64,000 nt of DNA from Saccharicrinis sp963677345 (lineage in GTDB: Bacteria; Bacteroidota; Bacteroidia; Bacteroidales; Marinilabiliaceae), in NCBI GenBank assembly GCA_963677345.2, contig CAXXLC010000014.1:1-64000 (forward strand), written 5' to 3'. The notes below the pieces were generated by a model that had not been told where the DNA came from, searched no databases, and saw nothing but the letters and a program-made list of their open reading frames with translations. This document shows positions 1 through 7,933 of this stretch, in pieces. Position numbers and translations under genes: made by a program. How positions within the stretch are numbered: the first letter of the stretch is position 1; each line of letters starts with the position of its first letter.

Positions 1-80
1 ATAACAATAATTAATTCTCCTTTTTTTATTGATTCGATGGCTTCTTCTATCGTGTTCAATTTATATGATTGATCGCTCAT
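1..80 (-). CDS. ribBA: RibBA (3,4-dihydroxy-2-butanone-4-phosphate synthase / GTP cyclohydrolase II), N-terminal fragment
   Basis: Only the first 26 codons are present; the gene runs off the left edge on the minus strand. The ATG lies at 78-80. The translation starts MSDQSYKLNTIEEAIESIKK and continues GELIIV. This matches the N-terminus of RibB-type DHBP synthases, where a segment of the form 'TIEEAIxxIxxGxxVIVVDDEDRENEGD' opens the domain. DHBP synthase converts ribulose 5-phosphate to the four-carbon riboflavin precursor; in Bacteroidota it is usually fused to GTP cyclohydrolase II, but the fusion cannot be seen here. An LptF/LptG-type permease gene lies 100 bp upstream on the same strand, a neighbour I recall from other Bacteroidota genomes. 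The call rests on a short segment. Confidence 0.7.
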   Translation of the reverse strand, partial: MSDQSYKLNTIEEAIESIKKGELIIV

Positions 81-180
81 GACTTACTTATATAAATATA
101 TTTCAGTTTATAAAATTGCTTGCAAATGTAACTAAATATTTTGCCTTCAACAATGAAATGTTATAGTATGACTTTAGTGC

Positions 181-1677
181 TTATGACTTTTTGTTATTTC
201 GTTTAAATTTCTTAAAAACCTTTTTGAAAAATATCACATAAGCATCTGAATTTAGAATTGAAGAATCAGTAGATGCTTTATACGTTAAAAATACGCCAAT
301 GGGAAATAATACCACAGAGGATAACCAGATACCAACGTGAGGAGGCCAGACTTCTTTTTTGCTAACGTTATAACCGAATGTGTCAATAATATAATAAATG
401 ATAAAAAATAAAACGGATATAACCACAGGCATTCCTAAGCCACCTTTTCTGATGATTGCCCCCAGTGGAGCACCGATAAAAAAGAATATTAAGCAGGCAA
501 AGGATAAGGTAAACTTTCTGTGCCATTCTATTTTGTGACGAACAATGTGGTAATTCACCCTGTCCATGGATTTTAATTGATCGTCAATTTTCGATTTTGT
601 ATCTCTGGCGCGTCTTAAAGCATTGCTTAAAATCATTACCTTTTTTTCGGCATTAAAACTTTCAAATACACTATCAACATCTATCGGTGTATAGTCGTCT
701 ATTTCTTTTGTTAAGGTTTGGTTTTGGGTACTGTCGGCGTGACTGAATTTTTTGTTTGTTATTCTATTGTTGTGGGTGAAATATGAACTTTCAATCTTTG
801 GTTTTAATTTAGCAATATGTTGTTTTCTTACCTCTGTTAACGAATCGGTATCATGACTGATTTGTTTTAGATTTTTCATTTTACCATAACTGGAAAACTG
901 AGACTCGTCCATCCTGCTAAATTCCATTCCCTGAAGGGGAATCATCGCAACTTGTTTTTTAAAATGATCCTCCCTGAATTGATACTTGTCGTTTTTCTTT
1001 TTTCTTTCGTTTCCAACTTTTTCATTGTATTGAACGCCGTTAAAAAGAGTGAGCTTAAGGTATTTGTTGTCTTCAGTAAACTGAAGCTTTCCCGAGTCAG
1101 CAATGGTTACGTTTGAATTACCGGATATTTCATCGCGATGATCGTAAATCATAATGTCATACAAAATATCTCCATTTTTTGATTTGTGATCAATCTTAAT
1201 GCTGAAATTTTCCAATCCATCATAAAAGATCTTTTCTTTAATGTCAAATTCAGGTCTGGATTTTCGCACAGACCACATAAGACTGGTGAATTTTAAATTT
1301 GCTACTGGTAATACATTGTTTGAAAACTTAAATGCACCAAACGAAATCAATAATGGAAAATATAATGAGTGGAGCCATGATTCTGGGTAGATGATATACC
1401 AGCAGATTTTAATGCGGTGAGCTCATAATTTTCGCCAAGGTTTCCAAATGACATTAATGAGGCTAGGAGAATTGCTAAAGGAAGAGCCATCGGCATGACT
1501 TGTAATGATGCATAAAAAAGCAATTCAATTAAAACCGAAACTTCTAAGTCCTTTTCCTACTAAATCATCAACATATCTCCACAATATTTGCATAACTAAA
1601 ATAAAGAGTGATATAAAAAAGGTCATTACTAGTGGCCCTAAGTAACTCTTTAATATGAAAATATGAAGTTTCTTCAT
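181..1677 (-). pseudogene. LptF/LptG (YjgP/YjgQ) family permease, broken by three +1 frameshifts
   Basis: Family role: inner-membrane permease of the LPS export ABC transporter. The natural start is the ATG at 1675-1677 (MKKLHIFILKSYLGPLV). The first reading frame holds to about 1547, then meets a stop. One extra base near 1545, one near 1385 and one near 1353 must be removed to read the expected sequence through (EVSVLIELLFYASLQVMPM, then FGNLGENYELTALKSAGISS, then RIMAPLIIF). The rest (181-1350, 389 codons) is open and ends in two or three predicted membrane helices and a Lys/Asn-rich tail. Corrected length would be about 497 residues, normal for the family. The three insertions total one codon and fall within 200 bp, so either local decay or sequence error is possible. 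The product is normally important for the outer membrane, which favours error or a second copy elsewhere. Confidence 0.8.
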
Positions 1678-1715
1678 TTGAAAATAGTTTGTCCTTTATA
1701 TGTAAAAATTGTGCC

Positions 1716-1758
1716 AAAAAAAAGCACTCTATTGTACAAGTGTACAAATATAGAGTGC
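1716..1758 (-). terminator. Intrinsic terminator after the START-like gene
   Basis: Positions 1724-1758 form a long hairpin: an outer 9-bp stem (GCACTCTAT with ATAGAGTGC) and an inner stem made by TGTACA copies around a 2-nt loop. On the minus strand it is followed by eight Ts (1716-1723). It lies just past the 1790 stop, so the permease/ribBA genes beyond it probably need their own promoter. Confidence 0.8.
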
Positions 1759-1789
1759 AAAGTTATATTAATATTTTATTCCGGAATAA

Positions 1790-2179
1790 TTAAATCGAGC
1801 CTAAACAGTGTTTTAATTGGTCGACTTGTTGATTCCATAACTCAACTGAATCTTCTTTTTCATCTTCTTCGGCAAAATCAATAATTAATAAAGCGGTTTC
1901 GCCAGTTAGTTCGTCAACGTTGATATTAAATTCAAAATAAGAATTTTCATCGTCGTCATCTAACCAATGAAATTTCACTGATGAATTTTCCTTTTGACTT
2001 AGAAGTTCAGCCTCTTGTTCTGCCCCATCCCATATAAATGTAAAAACTTTCCCTTTTACATTTACATCGTCAGCAAACCACTCTGAAAGTCCACTTGGGG
2101 TTGATAGTCTGTTGTACAAAATTGAAGGAGATGTTTTAATGATAAACTCTAGCTCAATTTTTTCTTTTTGATCTGACAT
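1790..2179 (-). CDS. START-like (SRPBCC/AHSA1-type) domain protein
   Basis: The 129-residue product has the fold signature of small START/AHSA1-like proteins. An N-terminal strand (KIELEFIIKTSPSILYNRLS) leads into the 'PSGLSEWFADDV' segment, then FTFIWDGAEQEAELL and a C-terminal helix (VELWNQQVDQLKHCLGSI). These proteins form a hydrophobic ligand pocket, but no ligand is known for this cytosolic Bacteroidota branch. I recall it as often adjacent to the LptF/G-ribBA pair. It is very acidic in the middle (DDDDENSYFEF). The start is the ATG at 2179, and a strong terminator follows the stop. The family is recognised; the function is unknown. Confidence 0.75.
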   Translation of the reverse strand: MSDQKEKIELEFIIKTSPSILYNRLSTPSGLSEWFADDVNVKGKVFTFIWDGAEQEAELLSQKENSSVKFHWLDDDDENSYFEFNINVDELTGETALLIIDFAEEDEKEDSVELWNQQVDQLKHCLGSI

Positions 2180-2455
2180 CGTGTAAACTTATTAGGTTTT
2201 TATTCATAGAATGCGCACAAGATAATATTTTATTTAACAATTTGGAAAATACTACCTAATAAGTTAAATAAAGTGATATTTATTGAATATGTCAAGAGTT
2301 TTGTTTTTTGAAAGATGATATGAGCTCATTGGTAAATATTAAACTGCTATAAACTGCAATGTAAGTGTAGCTATGTTTTTTGTAACTAATGGGGTTGGAG
2401 TTGAATATTAAATAGAATTTTGTTGTTTGGTTGCTGAGAAATGGGGGTATGAAAA

Positions 2456-2481
2456 AAGGACAGATATAAATATCTGTCCTT
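2456..2481. other. Perfect 11-bp hairpin in the 626-bp gap before the phosphatase gene
   Basis: AAGGACAGATA pairs perfectly with TATCTGTCCTT around a TAAA loop. No T-run follows on the plus strand. A TTTTTTC-like run lies on its minus-strand exit side (As at 2452-2457), so it could terminate minus-strand transcription, although no minus-strand gene lies upstream of it. A 14-codon ATG frame starts near 2515 just after it. The rest of the gap (2180-2805) is AT-rich with no supported gene. Confidence 0.45.
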
Positions 2482-2805
2482 CTCCCTTAATTCAGCTAAC
2501 TAAATCCAAGTTTTATGAAAAATCCCTGGTACAAAAGTGACAAATTATTTGATAAATAAGCAATACCGGGTGTTAATAAAGATTAAAAAAGTTTGTTTTG
2601 GAATGAATATTTGTGATAATGAATTGTTTACGTGTAGTATGGCTTTGGGATAATATCTGCTATTGGGGATTGTGTATTTTGTTATAATAACAATGATAAG
2701 TTTTTTTTAAGATTAAAGAATTATTCTCTTAAAGAATAAGTTGTAAGTTTAACGGCTCAATGATGAATAATCAAGTAAAAATCAACAAAAATAAAATTAC
2801 AAGTA

Positions 2806-3960
2806 ATGAATAAATCGATTTTAATTTTAGGTTTATTGCTCATGTTCTACGGAACAATAAAGGCACAGGAAAATTATAAGGATAAGGATACAAAGCTAAT
2901 CTTTGATAACACTAAATTTCATGAGGTGTTAAAGTATGATGCCGACAAGATAAAATTCAAGAAGAAACCTAAAAATATTGTTCTTTTGATAGGTGATGGA
3001 ATGGGAGTGGATCACATATTTTCTGGATTAACAGCGAATAAAGGAAAGCTTAACCTTGAAAACTTTAAATACATTGGTTTTTCTAAAACTCAAAGTGCAG
3101 ATCATTATGTTACTGACTCAGCAGCTGGTGGAACAGCATTAGCTTGTGGGAAAAAAACAAATAACGGAGTGATTGGTCAGGATGCTGATGGAAAAAAAAT
3201 AGAAAGCATCCTTGAAATAGCAGAGGATCATGGGTTAGCTACCGGTTTGGTGAGTACTTCTGCTATCACTCATGCTACTCCGGCTTCGTTTATAGCCCAT
3301 CAGCCTAAGCGCCAAATGTATGAAGAAATAGCAGGTGACTTTTTAAAAACAGATATTGACGTTTTTATAGGTGGAGGAAATACATTCTTTACCAACAGAG
3401 AAGATCATAGAAATCTTGTTCAGGAATTGGAAGCTAAAGGATATAAAATGTTTACTGACCTTGATAAAGCTTCAGGAATTCATGAAGGCAAACTTGGTGT
3501 GTTAACCGCTCCCGAACATAATCCTGATTATACCGAAAGAGGAGATATGTTGCTTGAAGCTTCTAAAAAGGCCTTGGATATTTTAAGTAAGGATAAAGAC
3601 GGGTTCTTTTTGATGATTGAAGGTTCGCAAATAGATTGGGGTGCTCATCAAAATAATGTTGCCTTTTTGACCGGTGAAATGTTAGATTTTGATACAGTGA
3701 TTGGAGAGGTTTTAAAATTTGCGATGCAAGATAAAGAAACATTGGTTATTGTAACAGCTGATCATGAAACAGGTGGTTTTGCTGTTGTTGATGGTGATAT
3801 GAATGAGGGGCATGTTGAAGGTGGATTTGTAACAGGTCATCATAGTGCCTGTATGGTACCGGTGTTTGCAGTGGGGCCTGGAGCTGAAGCGTTCATGGGT
3901 ATTTATGAAAACAATACCATTTTTGATAAAATGTTAAAACTATACGATTTTAAAAAGTAA
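2806..3960 (+). CDS. Alkaline phosphatase, secreted
   Basis: The 384-residue product belongs to the classical alkaline phosphatase family, which removes phosphate from organic phosphomonoesters in the periplasm or outside the cell. A signal peptide spans about residues 1-20 (ending IKAQ). The metal and catalytic elements are visible: Asp64 in LLIGDGMG, nucleophile Ser105 in YVTDSAAGGTALACG, HATPASFIAHQ, the acidic EGSQIDWGAHQNN segment, TADHETGGF and the final TGHHS histidine. It is shorter than E. coli PhoA but normal for Bacteroidota forms. It stands alone, with a 626-bp gap upstream and a bidirectional terminator downstream. Phosphate control is plausible, but no Pho box was identified. 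All key residues are present, so activity is expected. Confidence 0.92.
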   Translation: MNKSILILGLLLMFYGTIKAQENYKDKDTKLIFDNTKFHEVLKYDADKIKFKKKPKNIVLLIGDGMGVDHIFSGLTANKGKLNLENFKYIGFSKTQSADHYVTDSAAGGTALACGKKTNNGVIGQDADGKKIESILEIAEDHGLATGLVSTSAITHATPASFIAHQPKRQMYEEIAGDFLKTDIDVFIGGGNTFFTNREDHRNLVQELEAKGYKMFTDLDKASGIHEGKLGVLTAPEHNPDYTERGDMLLEASKKALDILSKDKDGFFLMIEGSQIDWGAHQNNVAFLTGEMLDFDTVIGEVLKFAMQDKETLVIVTADHETGGFAVVDGDMNEGHVEGGFVTGHHSACMVPVFAVGPGAEAFMGIYENNTIFDKMLKLYDFKK

Positions 3961-3980
3961 AATCTAATGGTGTATTTAAT

Positions 3981-4012
3981 AAAAAAGCGACGGTTATTCC
4001 GTCGCTTTTTTT
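3981..4012. terminator. Bidirectional intrinsic terminator between convergent genes
   Basis: AAAAAAGCGACGG and CCGTCGCTTTTTT form a 13-bp stem around TTATT, with T-runs on both strands. It ends the phosphatase transcript and touches the 3' end of the opposing DUF6249 gene. Confidence 0.9.
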
Positions 4013-4367
4013 ATTTCTGAGTTTCTATTTTTCTTTGTAACATATAATATACCAGTAAGCTGATCCCCCCGAATATAAAAATCATAGAAAAATAGGCAGC
4101 AGCTTCTTCAAGGTTAGAGTATTTCGACAAAATATCACCTGCAATAATTCCAACTCCTATGCCTACTGCAAAAATTCCAAATTTTAAAGCATTGTGAAGT
4201 GTCGACTTTTTATCATCTTCTTTAAATATACTAGCATCTAATCCTGCTGCAATGAGTGCGGTACGTTCAATTCGCCTGTTTTTTAAATAAATTAAGGTTA
4301 CAATCATTCCCGGTATGGATCCAAAAATAATGGCTACTACAAATATGGGTACTAAAACATCTTCCAT
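4011..4367 (-). CDS. DUF6249-type small membrane protein
   Basis: The 118-residue product has three predicted membrane helices: residues about 5-28 (LVPIFVVAIIFGSIPGMIVTL), 62-82 (GIFAVGIGVGIIAGDIL) and 90-110 (AAYFSMIFIFGGISLLVYYML). Between helices 1 and 2 is a basic stretch (KNRRIERTALIAAGLD) and an acidic DDKKS patch. This arrangement matches the DUF6249 family, which is common in Bacteroidota and has no assigned function. In related genomes such genes often sit near ECF sigma factors; one lies 3 kb away here, so the link is weak. The ATG start at 4367 gives an N-terminal helix directly. It converges on the phosphatase gene through a shared terminator. Confidence 0.6.
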   Translation of the reverse strand: MEDVLVPIFVVAIIFGSIPGMIVTLIYLKNRRIERTALIAAGLDASIFKEDDKKSTLHNALKFGIFAVGIGVGIIAGDILSKYSNLEEAAAYFSMIFIFGGISLLVYYMLQRKIETQK

Positions 4368-4446
4368 GGTATAATTATTTTATTGTTCGTTCTATTTATT
4401 TAGACACTAGCAATTTTGTGTTGGTTACAAAAAAGGTTTATTTTTT

Positions 4447-4480
4447 TTTGATCGTGTCAGGATATATTTAAATACTTTTG
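4447..4480 (+). promoter_or_regulatory. Bacteroidota-type promoter of recQ, near-leaderless
   Basis: A TACTTTTG box (4473-4480) fits the TAnnTTTG -7 consensus. A TTTG at 4447-4450 lies 22 bp before it. The box ends only 4 bp before the first ATG (4485), so transcription should start at or next to a start codon. The second in-frame ATG (4491) may be the better start. Confidence 0.65.
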
Positions 4481-4484
4481 CACC

Positions 4485-6596
4485 ATGTTAATGAAACGTG
4501 CAAAGCAAACTTTAAAAGATATATTTGGTTACAGTGATTTCAGACCTTTACAGGAAAAGGTAATTGCTTCGGTTTTAGGGGGTGATGATTGTATGGTTCT
4601 GATGCCTACCGGAGGTGGAAAGTCGATGTGTTTTCAAATACCAGCTTTAATATTACAGGGTATTACAATTGTTGTATCTCCACTAATTGCTTTGATGAAG
4701 GACCAGGTTGAGGCCTTGAAAGTCAATGGGGTTGAAGCTGAGTTTTTAAATAGCACTTTGTCTGATGAACAACAGGCTACCGTAGTGAAAAAAGCACTTG
4801 GCGGCGCAATAAAATTACTGTATGTGTCTCCCGAAAAAATGAACTCCGAAAGTTTTTATTATACATTGTTACAACTTAAAATTAGTTTGATAGCTATTGA
4901 TGAGGCACATTGTATTTCGAGTTGGGGTCATGATTTCAGACCTGATTATAAACGTTTGGGATACCTTAAAAAACAGTTTAAAAATATTCCTGTGATGGCA
5001 TTGACAGCTACGGCTGATCCATTAACACAAAAAGATATTCTGATTCAGTTAAATATCACAGAGGCTAAGGTTTTTAAAGATTCTTTTTGTAGACCAAATA
5101 TTTATCTCGAAGTAAAACCTGCTTTTAAACGCAAAGAGGTAATTCTTGATTTTATTCAGCAGCGTGGTGATGAATCCGGAATAATTTATTGTCTGAGTAA
5201 AAAAAATACTGAAGATCTTGCTCGTTATTTACGGTTAAATGGTGTTTTGTCAGGATTTTATCACGCAGGGATGAACGCTGATATCCGTAATAGAATTCAA
5301 AATGATTTTATTAATGAACGTATTAAGGTTGTTTGTGCCACGATAGCCTTTGGTATGGGGATTGATAAATCGAACGTTCGTTGGGTGATTCATCATAATC
5401 TACCTAAAAATATTGAAGGTTATTACCAGGAAATCGGTAGAAGTGGAAGGGATGGTTTACCCGCACATGCTTTGTTGTTTTACGGTCAACAGGATTATAA
5501 TATTTTGGAATCTTTTAATGAGGAATCAGAACGCAAAGTAATACTTAATGCTCGTTTAGACAGGATGCTTCATTTTGCACAATCCAATCACTGTCGCAGA
5601 AAATTATTGCTTAATTATTTTGGCGAATGGACAACAGAAAATTGTGGAGAATGTGATAATTGTAAAGGTAAACAACAGTTGTTTGATGGAACAGTTATGG
5701 CTCAAAAGGCTCTTTCGGCTGTAGCAAGATTAAGCGGTAAGATCACTAAAGAACTTTTGCCTTTCGTATTGGTTGGGCATCGTACTCCTGATGTTTTGGC
5801 GGCTCAATTTCATAAAATAAAAACTTTTGGTGCAGGTAAGGATCTTAGTTTGGCCGACTGGGAAATAATTATCAATCAATTGATAGGGTTGGGATATTTA
5901 AAAGTTGAATACGAGCAAGGAACGATACTTGCTCTAACCCCTTTAAGTAATCATGTTCTTTTTGATAGTCAAGGTGTAATGTTGCATCATTTACATCAGA
6001 AAATTAAAAGAGTGCCTAAGCTTGAGGTTAATAAGCCAAAACCTGTTGTTGTTCAGGATAAACAAGAAGGTTTATTTGACTGTTTACGACAGCTTCGCAG
6101 AAAGATGGCTGTTGAGTTGGGAGTTCCGCCATATATCCTTTTTTCAGATGCTACGCTTCAGGAAATGGTGGCTCAGAGACCAAGGAATGAATGGGAGATG
6201 AAAGATATTTCAGGAGTGGGGAATAAAAAATGGGAGCAATATGGTCAGGCTTTTGTGGATGAAATTAATGCGTTTTTACAACGAAACAGAAAGAGAGCTG
6301 TTCCTGCTTATGAAAAAACTTTTGTTTTGTATAAACAAGGATTATCGCCCGAAATTATAGCTTCGCGAACAGGTGTTAATGTGATTACCGTGTATTCTCA
6401 TTTATCTACTCTGTATGAAAAAGGAGAGAATGTAAACATAGAGCAATATATCTTACCTTATGAAAAAAGAAAAGTTAGAGATCTGGTGCAAAAACATCCA
6501 CAAATGCAGCTGCAGCAAATTTATGAGTTGGCGAATAAACAAATACCCCATCATGTTATTCGTTTGGTGATGTCTGTATTAAAAAAGGATACATAG
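4485..6596 (+). CDS. recQ: ATP-dependent DNA helicase RecQ
   Basis: A 3'-5' DNA helicase for recombination and fork repair. Domains in order: helicase core with Walker A PTGGGKS (residues 41-47), DEAH box 139-142 in IAIDEAHCISSWGHDFRPDY, TATADP motif III; second helicase lobe with motif VI QEIGRSGRDG; zinc-binding module (CRRKLLLNYFG, then CGECDNC, about 385-410); RQC winged helix (about 420-510); HRDC domain (about 530-605, LRRKMAVELGVPPYILFSD); and a C-terminal helix-turn-helix extension (about 625-700, GLSPEIIASRTGVNVITVYSHLSTL). The 703-residue length is normal for Bacteroidota RecQ with this tail. The start is ATG 4485 or 4491; a promoter box ends at 4480. The stop is 2 bp from the end of the opposing gene, with no obvious terminator between. 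Confidence 0.96.
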   Translation: MLMKRAKQTLKDIFGYSDFRPLQEKVIASVLGGDDCMVLMPTGGGKSMCFQIPALILQGITIVVSPLIALMKDQVEALKVNGVEAEFLNSTLSDEQQATVVKKALGGAIKLLYVSPEKMNSESFYYTLLQLKISLIAIDEAHCISSWGHDFRPDYKRLGYLKKQFKNIPVMALTATADPLTQKDILIQLNITEAKVFKDSFCRPNIYLEVKPAFKRKEVILDFIQQRGDESGIIYCLSKKNTEDLARYLRLNGVLSGFYHAGMNADIRNRIQNDFINERIKVVCATIAFGMGIDKSNVRWVIHHNLPKNIEGYYQEIGRSGRDGLPAHALLFYGQQDYNILESFNEESERKVILNARLDRMLHFAQSNHCRRKLLLNYFGEWTTENCGECDNCKGKQQLFDGTVMAQKALSAVARLSGKITKELLPFVLVGHRTPDVLAAQFHKIKTFGAGKDLSLADWEIIINQLIGLGYLKVEYEQGTILALTPLSNHVLFDSQGVMLHHLHQKIKRVPKLEVNKPKPVVVQDKQEGLFDCLRQLRRKMAVELGVPPYILFSDATLQEMVAQRPRNEWEMKDISGVGNKKWEQYGQAFVDEINAFLQRNRKRAVPAYEKTFVLYKQGLSPEIIASRTGVNVITVYSHLSTLYEKGENVNIEQYILPYEKRKVRDLVQKHPQMQLQQIYELANKQIPHHVIRLVMSVLKKDT

Positions 6597-6598
6597 TC

Positions 6599-7027
6599 TT
6601 ATGTCGGCTTTAATACCTTTGCGAATAATTTATCTAATACAAGTATTGTCCCAACACCTATAATGATTATGTATATCAACAGAGGAATTTGTGTAAAACT
6701 ATTGCTGATGGTTTCAAAAGTATGAATAAATATTTTGGCTGTTTCTGAAACCTTAAATGATTCGGCTAATGTTTCATTTTGTTGAGATGCATTTTTAATG
6801 TCAATAATATAAACCAATACAAATGCGAGAATTACACCTGCCAAAATCCATAGCTTGTTAGTAAAACTCATTTTTGTATTACTTTCAATAGGATTTTTAG
6901 ACCATTCAATGAAGATTTCATTCATGGTGTTTTTAGTAAAGTTAACCGAAGGAGCTTCCGGTGAGTAGCTTTTAAATAAATCCTTTATTATATTTTCTTC
7001 GTTAATATGTTCCTGCTCTTTTTTCAT
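6599..7027 (-). CDS. Small two-helix membrane protein, candidate anti-sigma partner
   Basis: The 142-residue product has a charged cytosolic N-terminus (EEQEHINEENIIKDLFKSY, then SPEAPSVNFTKNTMNEIF) and two membrane helices, about 57-76 (LWILAGVILAFVLVYII) and 114-133 (IPLLIYIIIIGVGTILVL). The gene follows the ECF sigma gene by 4 bp on the same strand, so the two are co-transcribed. A short N-terminal helical region followed by a membrane segment next to an ECF sigma factor is the usual layout of an anti-sigma factor, but there is no zinc-binding HxxxCxxC motif. I do not recognise a named family; the anti-sigma role is inferred from position and layout only. Confidence 0.6.
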   Translation of the reverse strand: MKKEQEHINEENIIKDLFKSYSPEAPSVNFTKNTMNEIFIEWSKNPIESNTKMSFTNKLWILAGVILAFVLVYIIDIKNASQQNETLAESFKVSETAKIFIHTFETISNSFTQIPLLIYIIIIGVGTILVLDKLFAKVLKPT

Positions 7028-7031
7028 TATC

Positions 7032-7604
7032 CTAATTTTGAATTAATGATATTGCCTGTCCATTCATTAATATCTGAAGTTGAGAATATAAATTTTTTCT
7101 GGCTCTGTGCAATTTTACCTTTACATTACTTATGGAATAACCTGTTAGCGAACTGATTTCTTCTGTTTTTAGTTCCTGGTAATAATACAAAACAAGTAAA
7201 AAGCCTTCGTCTTCATTGAGTTTGCTTAATGCCTGTTTAAGCATTTTCTTTTTATCTAATCGTTCTAAATGATTTTGCTCGTAAGTGCCGTGATTTATAT
7301 TACTGTGTTCTTTTTCATCTGTTAAACTATAAATATCTTTTTTTAGCCTGATCTTACTTAAAGCAGTTCTGTATACAATTTGATACAGCCATGTGCTAAA
7401 TTTTGAATTGCCTTTAAAGCTATCCAATTTTCTGTATGCTTTAACAAATGCATCCTGAGTAACTTCTTCGGCATCTTCTTTGTTTTTTGTTATGCTGTGC
7501 GCTAATGAAAATGCCATACTTTGATAGCGTTTTACTATAGACGCATATGCTGCAATGTCGCCTTTCCTGATTTGGATTATTATTTTTTTATCAGAATGAT
7601 TCAT
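7032..7604 (-). CDS. ECF-type RNA polymerase sigma factor
   Basis: The 190-residue product has both ECF regions. Region 2 (about 12-80) includes VKRYQSMAFSLAHSITKNKEDAEEVTQDAFVKAYRKLDSF and the FSTWLYQIVYRTAL segment. Region 4 (about 122-175) includes LNEDEGFLLVLYYYQELKTEEISSLTGYS followed by ISNVKVKLHRARKNLY, the -35 recognition helix. It directs polymerase to a small regulon, most likely held in check by the membrane protein encoded immediately downstream. It is an RpoE-like stress-type factor, distinct from the SusCD-linked sigma factor at 30212. The start ATG at 7604 gives the usual short N-terminus. No self-promoter was identified with confidence. Confidence 0.9.
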   Translation of the reverse strand: MNHSDKKIIIQIRKGDIAAYASIVKRYQSMAFSLAHSITKNKEDAEEVTQDAFVKAYRKLDSFKGNSKFSTWLYQIVYRTALSKIRLKKDIYSLTDEKEHSNINHGTYEQNHLERLDKKKMLKQALSKLNEDEGFLLVLYYYQELKTEEISSLTGYSISNVKVKLHRARKNLYSQLQILMNGQAISLIQN

Positions 7605-7773
7605 CTATATGATTTGACGCTCAAGTGTCGTTTCAAGTTACAGAGGAATTAAAAAAATGACAATATTTTATTTTTTTTAATTTAAGCTGAAAAAAAATAT
7701 TGCAATTAATGCATTGTAAAAGAGAAGACTATGTATTTTGAGTTATTTTTTTGATAAATTATTTTAAAAATAA

Positions 7774-7805
7774 TTTGGTGTTTAAAAGGAAATGACATAC
7801 ATTTG
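7774..7805 (+). promoter_or_regulatory. Promoter of the tRNA-Met gene
   Basis: TTTG at 7774-7777 and TACATTTG at 7798-7805 match the Bacteroidota -33/-7 elements with 20 bp between them. The predicted start lies about 50 bp before the tRNA. The rest of 7605-7860 is AT-rich without a gene. Confidence 0.7.
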
Positions 7806-7859
7806 CATCCGCAAAAACGAAATAAATGTTTTAAAAAAAACAGCGTTTTAAGCAAAAAT

Positions 7860-7933
7860 GGCGAGGTAGCTCAGCTGGTTAGAGCGCATGATTCATAATC
7901 ATGAGGTCGGCGGTTCAAGCCCGCCTCTCGCTA
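7860..7933 (+). tRNA. tRNA-Met (CAT anticodon), elongator type or Ile2
   Basis: The 74-nt cloverleaf is complete. The acceptor stem pairs GGCGAGG with TCTCGCT (G-U closing pairs at both ends). The D arm is GCTC/GAGC. The anticodon arm CATGA-TTCATAA-TCATG carries CAT. The T arm is GGCGG-TTCAAGC-CCGCC, and the discriminator is A7933. CCA is not encoded. The initiator features (three G-C pairs at the base of the anticodon stem, C1-A72 mismatch) are absent. Methionine and the lysidine-modified Ile2 species cannot be told apart from sequence alone. Its last 30 bp (from 7904) begin the tandem array that follows. Confidence 0.93.

Noticed and set aside
1663..1884. 73-codon plus-strand frame
   Set aside because: It is antisense to the START-like gene and its terminator, with no family resemblance.
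3981..4012. Regulatory operator between phosphatase and DUF6249 genes
   Set aside because: The stem with T-runs on both strands between convergent genes is best read as a shared terminator.
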